The notes beneath the pieces are model-generated. The model did no database searches. It was given only the letters and a program-made list of their open reading frames with translations, and was not told where the DNA came from. From Desulfobacteraceae bacterium 4572_89 (GTDB taxonomy: Bacteria > Desulfobacterota > Desulfobacteria > Desulfobacterales > Desulfobacteraceae): DNA of 12,151 bases. The DNA lies in contig NBML01000090.1 in NCBI GenBank assembly GCA_002085465.1, positions 1 to 12,151 on the forward strand, given 5' to 3'. Position numbers and translations under genes: made by a program. Shown here one piece after another: positions 6,557-12,151 of this stretch. Position 1 is the first letter of the stretch. Each line of letters begins with the position of its first letter.

Positions 6557-8021
6557 TCTCAATTCCTTTATCAGGTTTGGCGCCAGATTTATTATTGGTT
6601 CTATCTGGCAATTCATTGGCTGATTTGTCATCTGGTTTGTCAGCTAATTTATTCACAATAGCAATAAAATCATCTCCCCTGGCCCCATAGTTTTCATACC
6701 AGTCAAAACTGGCGCATGCCGGGGACAGCAAGACTATATCTCCGGTGCAGGCTGCTTCATGGGCCGATATTACAGCGGCTTCCATGGATTTTGCCGGTAT
6801 AACCCTGCAGATGTTTTTGAATGTATCCTTTATATGGCTGGTTGCTTCGCCAATGGCAATGATCTGGTTTACACTTTTGGTGACCCATGGGATGAGCTGG
6901 GAAAAATTTGTGCTTTTTTCCCGTCCCCCCAGTATCAGGATGATATTTTTTTTAAAGGATTCAAGGGCCCGGATAACCGCGTCCACGTTGGTGGCCTTGG
7001 AATCATTATAAAAAGTTATTTTGTTTATTTTTCTAACAAAGGCCATGCGGTGGGGGAGGTTTTTAAATTTTGTCAGGGCCTGGGAAATTCCTTTTATACT
7101 GCCATTTGCAATCAGGGTTGCCAGGGCTGCAGCGGCAATGTTTTCCTTATTATGGATGCCGGGCAGCTCATTTAGTCCAGAGATGTTAATTTTTTCCAGG
7201 CCTTTTTCAGTCATGAGCTGGATACTCTCTTCCAGGACCAGGGCTTCCGGGCAAAAGGAAGAATTTTTTCCAGATGATTCCCTGAAGCAGGAACCTGGAA
7301 GAGAAGAAAAACCAGATATTTTGGATGAAATTGTATGGGTCCAGATATCAAATCCCTCAATGGCCTGGTTGATGACTGCTTTGTCATCATTGGTCTGGTT
7401 CTTGAATATCCCCCATTTGGATCTGGCATAGTCCTGGATACTTTCATATCGATCCAGATGGTCCTCGGCCACATTAAGCAAAATTGCCACATCTGGTTTA
7501 AAGTTTTTGCTGAGATCCAGCTGGAAACTGGAAATTTCTGCCACAATTACATCAACATCTCTGTCCTCCATCAGGTATTCAACAAGGGGGATGCCTATAT
7601 TGCCCCCCATAAATGTAGAGATTCCAGAGGCTTCCAGCATATCTCTGATCAGTGTGGTTACGGTTGTTTTCCCATTGGTTCCGGTGATGGCAATAACAGG
7701 GGTTTTGTTATAAAGGGTGAAAATATCCAGTTCCCCGGTAATGGGAGTCCCCTTTTGGGCTGATGTTTCAATAAAGGCGTTATCCAGAGGGATTCCAGGA
7801 CTGACAATGATGGCATGGGCGTTATCAAAGATTTCCTGGTCATGGAACCCGATTTGAGTTTTAATGCCCAGATCATTGAGAAATGTTGCAGCTTCTTTTT
7901 TTGAGGAATCTATATCTGTGGCTATCACTTCTTTGCCTTTCCAATGAAGAAAACAAGCCATGGACAGGCCTGAACGGCCCAGCCCCACCACCAGATAATA
8001 TTTTTTACAGCTCATTTCCAC
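6549..8021 (-). CDS. murD: UDP-N-acetylmuramoylalanine--D-glutamate ligase MurD
   Basis: MurD adds D-Glu to UDP-MurNAc-L-Ala in the cytoplasm. Domain 1 starts with VVGLGRSGLS (11-20) and holds VSPGIP (73-78). Domain 2 has the P-loop GTNGKTT (114-120), GGNIGIPL (139-146), EISSFQL (162-168), NVAEDHLDRY (183-192) and the Lys in ARSKWGIF that matches the usual carbamylated Lys. Domain 3 has HNKENIAAA (290-298), FYNDSKATN (337-345), LGGREK (364-369) and SPACASFDWYENYGARGD (433-450). The enzyme proper ends near residue 459, as in relatives. It then carries 31 extra, highly polar residues rich in Asp, Lys, Asn and Pro, encoded up to and across the ftsW start. GTG 8021 follows TAAGG by 8 bases and lies 16 bases after the mraY stop; an ATG at 8015 is the alternative but is worse spaced. 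Confidence 0.95.
   Translation of the reverse strand: MEMSCKKYYLVVGLGRSGLSMACFLHWKGKEVIATDIDSSKKEAATFLNDLGIKTQIGFHDQEIFDNAHAIIVSPGIPLDNAFIETSAQKGTPITGELDIFTLYNKTPVIAITGTNGKTTVTTLIRDMLEASGISTFMGGNIGIPLVEYLMEDRDVDVIVAEISSFQLDLSKNFKPDVAILLNVAEDHLDRYESIQDYARSKWGIFKNQTNDDKAVINQAIEGFDIWTHTISSKISGFSSLPGSCFRESSGKNSSFCPEALVLEESIQLMTEKGLEKINISGLNELPGIHNKENIAAAALATLIANGSIKGISQALTKFKNLPHRMAFVRKINKITFYNDSKATNVDAVIRALESFKKNIILILGGREKSTNFSQLIPWVTKSVNQIIAIGEATSHIKDTFKNICRVIPAKSMEAAVISAHEAACTGDIVLLSPACASFDWYENYGARGDDFIAIVNKLADKPDDKSANELPDRTNNKSGAKPDKGIENG
6564..6569 (-). promoter_or_regulatory. Ribosome binding site deciding the ftsW start
   Basis: Minus strand AAAGGA, 7 bases before ATG 6556 and inside the last codons of murD. 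It excludes the longer TTG start 75 bases upstream. Confidence 0.65.
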
Positions 8022-8029
8022 GTGATCTG

Positions 8030-8034
8030 CCTTA
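8030..8034 (-). promoter_or_regulatory. Ribosome binding site favouring GTG start of murD
   Basis: TAAGG on the minus strand, in the mraY-murD gap, 8 bases before GTG 8021 and 14 before ATG 8015. The spacing favours the GTG. Confidence 0.5.
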
Positions 8035-8037
8035 ATC

Positions 8038-9042
8038 CTACCTTATCTTTAAAGTGCTTAATGAAATTAATGCCAGGGTAATGGCGATGATCCAGAATCT
8101 GACAATAACCTTGGATTCATGCCAGCCTTTTAGCTCAAAATGATGGTGCAGAGGCGCCATCCTGAACATACGTTTTCCTTTTGTTATTTTAAAATAGGAA
8201 ACCTGGATAATAACGGACAAAGCTTCTATTACAAAAAGCCCACCCACAATCAGCAGCAGGATTTCCTGTTTGGTGACCACTGCAATGGTGCCCAGTATGG
8301 CTCCCAGGGGAATGGACCCGGAATCTCCCATAAAAACCTGGGCAGGATGGGCATTGAACCAGAGAAAACCAAGGCCTGCCCCGGCCAGAACGCCGCAGAT
8401 TACCGTTATTTCTCCTGCTGATTTAATATGCCGTACATGGAGGTAATCGGCAATATGGATGTGACCTGCTACATAGGCAAAGATCATATAGGTAACACTG
8501 GCAACAATATACGGGCCTATGGCAAGGCCGTCCAGACCGTCTGTAAGGTTAACGGCATTGGAGGTTCCCACGATTACAAGGCAGGCAAAGGGAATATAAT
8601 AAATTCCAAGGTCAGGTGAAAAATCTTTTAAAAAGGGAAAGGTCAGGGTGGTATTGAAATCCGGGCATTTGTAAATCAAAAAACTTATGATCAGGCCAAA
8701 TATGATCTGAATGCTGAATTTTCCAATTGCTGTAAACCCCATGTTTCTTTTTTTGACCTGCATAAGATAATCATCAAAAAAACCGATAAGTCCGAAAAGC
8801 ATAATCGTTAAAAGCAGGATGGAAACATAATGGTTGTTCAGGTTTGCCCAGAGAATAGTGGCCATGAAAATCGAAAAAAGAATAAGTATCCCGCCCATGG
8901 TAGGGGTGCCCTGTTTTTCCATGTGAGACTTTGGCCCGTCCGTCTGAATTATCTGGCTGCTTTCAGGGACATAGGCAGCATAGCAAAATTTTCTTCTGTC
9001 AGTACTTGCACGCCTCTCATTTTCAGGGATAAGATTTCTCAT
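8038..9042 (-). CDS. mraY: Phospho-MurNAc-pentapeptide transferase MraY, N-terminus replaced
   Basis: MraY is the polytopic membrane enzyme that transfers phospho-MurNAc-pentapeptide to undecaprenyl phosphate, giving lipid I. From residue 30 the match is classic: IIQTDGPKSHMEKQGTPTMG, GFFDDYL with the paired Asp (90-91), NAVNLTDGLDGLA (162-174), FMGDSGS (237-243, catalytic Asp 240), and MAPLHHHFELKGW (295-307). Residues 1-29 are not MraY-like. Family members begin with about 45-50 residues that include the first membrane helix (often LYPL... then a YITFR region); here there are instead polar residues NERRASTDRRKFCYAAYVPE, which resemble the DRR-x-F-x-Y-x-x-x-x-PERR pattern that I recall in small deltaproteobacterial proteins. 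So helix 1 is missing and the start looks borrowed from another short gene. The ATG overlaps the murF stop as ATGA and has GGAG 4 bases upstream. Total 334 residues against a usual value near 360. Confidence 0.92.
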   Translation of the reverse strand: MRNLIPENERRASTDRRKFCYAAYVPESSQIIQTDGPKSHMEKQGTPTMGGILILFSIFMATILWANLNNHYVSILLLTIMLFGLIGFFDDYLMQVKKRNMGFTAIGKFSIQIIFGLIISFLIYKCPDFNTTLTFPFLKDFSPDLGIYYIPFACLVIVGTSNAVNLTDGLDGLAIGPYIVASVTYMIFAYVAGHIHIADYLHVRHIKSAGEITVICGVLAGAGLGFLWFNAHPAQVFMGDSGSIPLGAILGTIAVVTKQEILLLIVGGLFVIEALSVIIQVSYFKITKGKRMFRMAPLHHHFELKGWHESKVIVRFWIIAITLALISLSTLKIR

Positions 9043-12000
9043 GAAACTCCTTTTTTGGTTCTAAACTGATTTTCCATGTCTGAAATAATGGTTTCCATGG
9101 CCATCCCCCTGGAACCTTTTAAGAGTAACCAGTCACCTTTTCCTGCATGGTGTAAAGCATGCCGGCCTATCTCTTTTTTTGTTCCCCAAAATATTTTGTC
9201 CTTTGAAATTCCATTTTCAAGGGCGCCTTCCATGATATGGGCCACTTGTTTGCCAAATAGATACAATCTGGCTATTTTAATCTCGGCAACAAGGGCTCCA
9301 ATTTTTTGGTGCAACCGAATGGAGTCCTTTCCAAGCTCCAGCATATCTCCGAGAATGGCAATGGAGTTTTTCCCCTTTGACATCAGGCCCAGGGTTTTCA
9401 GGGCCTGGGTCATGGATTCTGGATTGGCATTATAGGTGTCATTGATCACATTGATTCCATTGGGAAGCCGGCTTATCTCCATCCGGCCTGAAACCGGGGT
9501 AAAGGCCAGAAGTCCTGCCCTGATCCCCTGGTCTGAAATACCGGCAATCCTGGCTGCGGTTATGGCGGCAAGGGCGTTGTTTACCATAAAAGGGGCAGGA
9601 GAACCAATGGAATATGGGGATATTTTTTGGTCTGTCAGGAAAAATTTTGTGGTTTGCCCTGATATTTTGATGTCACAGGCCTCTGTGGCCAGGCGGTTTT
9701 CTGATTTCAGGGTAGAATTGATTTGGGTATTGTTTCCAGAATTGTTTCCTGAAAAGGTTTTAGAATTAATCTCTGAACCGAAAAACAGAATATCAATAAT
9801 ATTTTTATTTTTCTTTGCAAGGGTTTCCAATATTGTTTTCCTTGGATCGTCTGCAAAGAGTATGGCGATACTGTTTTCCCTTACATGTTCAAAAATTTCA
9901 GCCTTTGCCCTGGCCACATTGTCCATATTTTTCAGTCCCTTCAGATGGGCACCCGAGGTGTTGGTTATTATGGCAATGTCTGGGCAGGCTATTTTTGAAA
10001 GCCTTGAGATCTCATTGGGATGGTTCATGCCCATTTCAATGATTGCCCATTCATGTTCATGGGACAGTTTCAGCAGAGTCAGGGGCATGCCTATTTCATT
10101 GTTGAAATTTCCCTTGGTTGCCAGGGTATGGAATCGGGTTTTAAATATTTCCTGGGTGATCCTGCGTGTGGTAGTTTTTCCATTGGACCCGGTAATGGCA
10201 ATCAGTTTTACCTTTGAGCGAAGCCTTTGATATCTGGCAAGAAGTCCAAGTGCCTCAAGGGTGTTTTCAGTTTCAAAAAGGATAATTCCCTTTTGTTCCA
10301 TTTTTTTGACAACATGGGCCGCCAGGGTTTTTGGATATCCTTTTTCAACAACAAAACCCTGGATTCCTTTTTTAAAGAGATCCATGATGAATTGGTGCCC
10401 GTCAAAATTTTCTCCTTTCAGGGCAAGAAAGAGTTGATTGGGGGCAATGGTACGGGAATCGGTATCAATGCCGGCAAATTTGTGTGAGGGTGTAAGGCTG
10501 TTCATTACTGGTTTTCGTGCCAGGGCATCGGACAGGTCTGTAAGGCTCCATTCAATGGGGGTAAAACGCTTTTCAAATTTCCTGGCAGCATTTTTCAACT
10601 CTTCTGCATCATCAAAGTGGATAATGCCTGTATTGGTAATCTGGTAGGTTTCATGGCCTTTGCCTGCCGCAATTATGATATCAGATGGTCTTGAGATAAG
10701 GACAGCCATTTCCAGGGCTTTTTTCCGGTTTACTTCTTTGAAATATCCCTTTTTCTCTGGGGAATTGGTAAGGGCTGCTAAATCCAGTTCATTTATATTT
10801 TCTGTTTGGATGCCTTCAACAATATCCCTGACAATGGCTTCAGGAGATTCACTCCTGGGATTGTCCGAGGTTGCAATGGCAACATTACTGTATTTGCAGG
10901 CTATTTTCCCCATGATACCTCTTTTGGTGCGGTCCCGGTCTCCACCGCACCCGAACACGGTGATTATCCTGGCAGGTGCAAGCTTTGTCAGGGTTTCCAG
11001 GATGGATTCAAGGGCATCAGGCGTGTGGGCATAGTCTACAAATATATGCCGATTGATATTGTTGTGGATTTTCTCAAGCCTGCCCGGGACACAACCCAGG
11101 GCTTCAATTCCCTGTTGGATTTTTTCCTTGTCAATGTTAAGGGCCAGGGCAGCCCCTGAAGCACAGAGAATGTTTTCAAGATTGAATCTGCCGGTTAAAG
11201 AGGACTTGAGAAAAAACTGGCTTCCTGAAAGAGAAATGTTGCCGGACAATCCATTGATATCATTTGTAAAATCAATGGCTGATACATGCGCCGGCCTGGT
11301 GTGACTTGGTTCTATGTGATTTGGTTCGGTGGGATTTGGTTCGGTGTGACTGACCAGAATCTTGGGACATGAAATGGAGTCAGCCAGCATTTTACCCCTG
11401 GCATCATCCATGTTAATGACAGCAGGAGCGGTTTTGCTCTGGCTGCTGGAACCTAAAAAATCTGTAAAGAATCTTTGTTTGCAAAGGAAATATTCATCCA
11501 TTGTCCCATGGTAATCCAGGTGGTCCTGGGTCAGGTTGGTATAAATACCTGCATCAAATTTACATCCATCCACCCTGAACTGGTCAAGACCGTGGGAGGA
11601 GACTTCCATGATGACATGGGTTACACCGGCCTGTTTCATCTTGAAAAGTGCTTTTTGAAGCTCAATGGCACCGGGTGTGGTAATGGGGCTGTCAAAGGTT
11701 TTCCCCTTGTACCGGATATTGATAGTGCCAATCACTCCGCAAATGAATCCGCAGGCATTGAAAATGCTTTCCAATATCCAGGAAGTAGTCGTTTTCCCGT
11801 TGGTTCCGGTTATGCCCACCAGGATCATGTCCTTTGAGGGTTGGCCGTAGAAATTTGCAGCAACAATGGATGTGGCTTTTCTGGAATTTTCCACAAGGAT
11901 TATATTGGGGAAATTGTCTTGATTGCCTGTGTTTAATTGGCTTTGGGGTTTTTCCTGGGCAATTACAGCTGCTGCCCCATTTTCAACGGCCTGGTCAATA

Positions 12001-12151
12001 TAGTCATGGCCATCAACTGAATATCCTTTGACCGCAAGGAAAAGGTCTCCCGGCTTAATATCCTGGGCCCGGGAACTGATGGATGAAATTTCAATTGTGA
12101 GTGCAGATTCCAAAACAGAATTTTTGTCTTTCAGGGCGCAGCCTTTAATTA
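9039..12151 (-). CDS. murE/murF: Bifunctional MurE-MurF ligase fusion (5' end outside window)
   Basis: One open frame encodes two successive cytoplasmic Mur ligases. Numbered from TTG 12113, the MurE half has the N-terminal RAQDIKPGDLFLAVKGYSVD (15-34), P-loop GTNGKTT (103-109), TTPGAIEL (145-152), EVSSHGLDQ (170-178), TQDHLDYHG (195-203), Lys 212 at the carbamylated position, HIFVDYAHTPDAL (356-368), GCGGDRD (388-394), DNPRSE (417-422), which marks meso-DAP as substrate, and GKGHETYQ. Near residue 515 it passes without stop into MurF: WSLTDLSDAL, TDSRTIAPNQLFLALKGENF (551-570), P-loop GSNGKTTT (642-649), NFNNEIGMPLTLL, EMGMNHPNEI, the GAHLKGL loop, NDTYNANPESM (891-901), LGDMLELG and LLLKGSRGMAME. 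MurF adds D-Ala-D-Ala. The frame remains open upstream of the TTG to the edge, reading IKGCALKDKN, which looks like a normal MurE N-terminus, so the true start is probably beyond 12151. A 15-bp tandem repeat lies in the MurE half, and an Asn-rich insert (about 789-800) in MurF. Confidence 0.94.
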   Translation of the reverse strand, partial: IKGCALKDKNSVLESALTIEISSISSRAQDIKPGDLFLAVKGYSVDGHDYIDQAVENGAAAVIAQEKPQSQLNTGNQDNFPNIILVENSRKATSIVAANFYGQPSKDMILVGITGTNGKTTTSWILESIFNACGFICGVIGTINIRYKGKTFDSPITTPGAIELQKALFKMKQAGVTHVIMEVSSHGLDQFRVDGCKFDAGIYTNLTQDHLDYHGTMDEYFLCKQRFFTDFLGSSSQSKTAPAVINMDDARGKMLADSISCPKILVSHTEPNPTEPNHIEPSHTRPAHVSAIDFTNDINGLSGNISLSGSQFFLKSSLTGRFNLENILCASGAALALNIDKEKIQQGIEALGCVPGRLEKIHNNINRHIFVDYAHTPDALESILETLTKLAPARIITVFGCGGDRDRTKRGIMGKIACKYSNVAIATSDNPRSESPEAIVRDIVEGIQTENINELDLAALTNSPEKKGYFKEVNRKKALEMAVLISRPSDIIIAAGKGHETYQITNTGIIHFDDAEELKNAARKFEKRFTPIEWSLTDLSDALARKPVMNSLTPSHKFAGIDTDSRTIAPNQLFLALKGENFDGHQFIMDLFKKGIQGFVVEKGYPKTLAAHVVKKMEQKGIILFETENTLEALGLLARYQRLRSKVKLIAITGSNGKTTTRRITQEIFKTRFHTLATKGNFNNEIGMPLTLLKLSHEHEWAIIEMGMNHPNEISRLSKIACPDIAIITNTSGAHLKGLKNMDNVARAKAEIFEHVRENSIAILFADDPRKTILETLAKKNKNIIDILFFGSEINSKTFSGNNSGNNTQINSTLKSENRLATEACDIKISGQTTKFFLTDQKISPYSIGSPAPFMVNNALAAITAARIAGISDQGIRAGLLAFTPVSGRMEISRLPNGINVINDTYNANPESMTQALKTLGLMSKGKNSIAILGDMLELGKDSIRLHQKIGALVAEIKIARLYLFGKQVAHIMEGALENGISKDKIFWGTKKEIGRHALHHAGKGDWLLLKGSRGMAMETIISDMENQFRTKKGVS
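9047..9056 (-). promoter_or_regulatory. Ribosome binding site before the mraY reading frame
   Basis: Minus strand AAAAAAGGAG, 4 bases before ATG 9042 and inside the last codons of murF. It shows that the frame starting at 9042 is a designed translation start, so the foreign 29 residues probably come from a real gene start and not from random read-through. Confidence 0.6.
11289..11348 (-). repeat. Four-copy 15-bp tandem repeat inside murE
   Basis: Read on the minus strand, the units are 11334-11348, 11319-11333, 11304-11318 and 11289-11303, encoding HTEPN, PTEPN, HIEPS and HTRPA. The first two differ by one base (CAC versus CCC); the later copies have drifted. Each unit is a multiple of three, so copy number could change without breaking the frame. 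The repeat sits in the variable loop of the MurE central domain, between the VINMDD strand and the beta-hairpin before GRFNLEN, where the family tolerates length change. Confidence 0.85.

Noticed and set aside
6557..6631. A longer ftsW starting at a TTG at 6631
   Set aside because: The extra 25 residues are read from the murD tail in another frame, have no ribosome site, and are not FtsW-like; ATG 6556 has AAAGGA at 7 bases.
9436..10230. A 264-codon open frame on the plus strand opposite murF
   Set aside because: It lies fully antisense to a MurF domain with a complete motif set, has no ribosome site of note and shows no recognisable family; it is a shadow of biased codon use on the other strand.

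Overview
This window is the central and 3' part of a dcw (division and cell wall) cluster. Every supportable gene lies on the minus strand, so transcription runs from high to low coordinates. In transcription order: a MurE-MurF fusion (open at the right edge), mraY, murD, ftsW, murG, murC, murB, ftsQ, ftsA and the first 89 codons of ftsZ (cut by the left edge). Genes overlap by 4 to 11 bases or are separated by at most 17 bases. There is no non-coding stretch over 20 bases, no terminator, no RNA gene and no mobile element, so this looks like one polycistronic unit.

The gene order, a meso-diaminopimelate-type MurE (DNPR motif), an FtsQ-FtsA-FtsZ divisome and the lack of ddl between murB and ftsQ point to a Gram-negative, rod-type envelope. 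Protein style and the MurE-MurF fusion suggest a sulfate-reducing Desulfobacterota lineage near Desulfobacteraceae. That placement is an inference from memory of such proteins and was not searched.

The genes cover nearly the whole cytoplasmic route to lipid II. MurB completes UDP-MurNAc; MurC, MurD, MurE and MurF add L-Ala, D-Glu, meso-DAP and D-Ala-D-Ala; MraY moves the product onto undecaprenyl phosphate; MurG adds GlcNAc. FtsW polymerises septal glycan, and FtsQ, FtsA and FtsZ build the division machine.

The unexpected part is that three normally indispensable genes carry lesions while their neighbours look intact. ftsA has lost about 85 codons from its middle and changes frame at the scar. 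murC lacks in frame the roughly 37-residue segment between its GQHN and DDYGHHP motifs. mraY has lost its first transmembrane segment and instead begins with about 29 residues of an Arg-rich sequence foreign to MraY. Either the assembly is collapsed in several places or this is a decayed or chimeric copy of the cluster. A 15-bp tandem repeat inside the MurE half and a strand-biased 10-mer are smaller oddities. I see no novel defence, mobile or regulatory system here.
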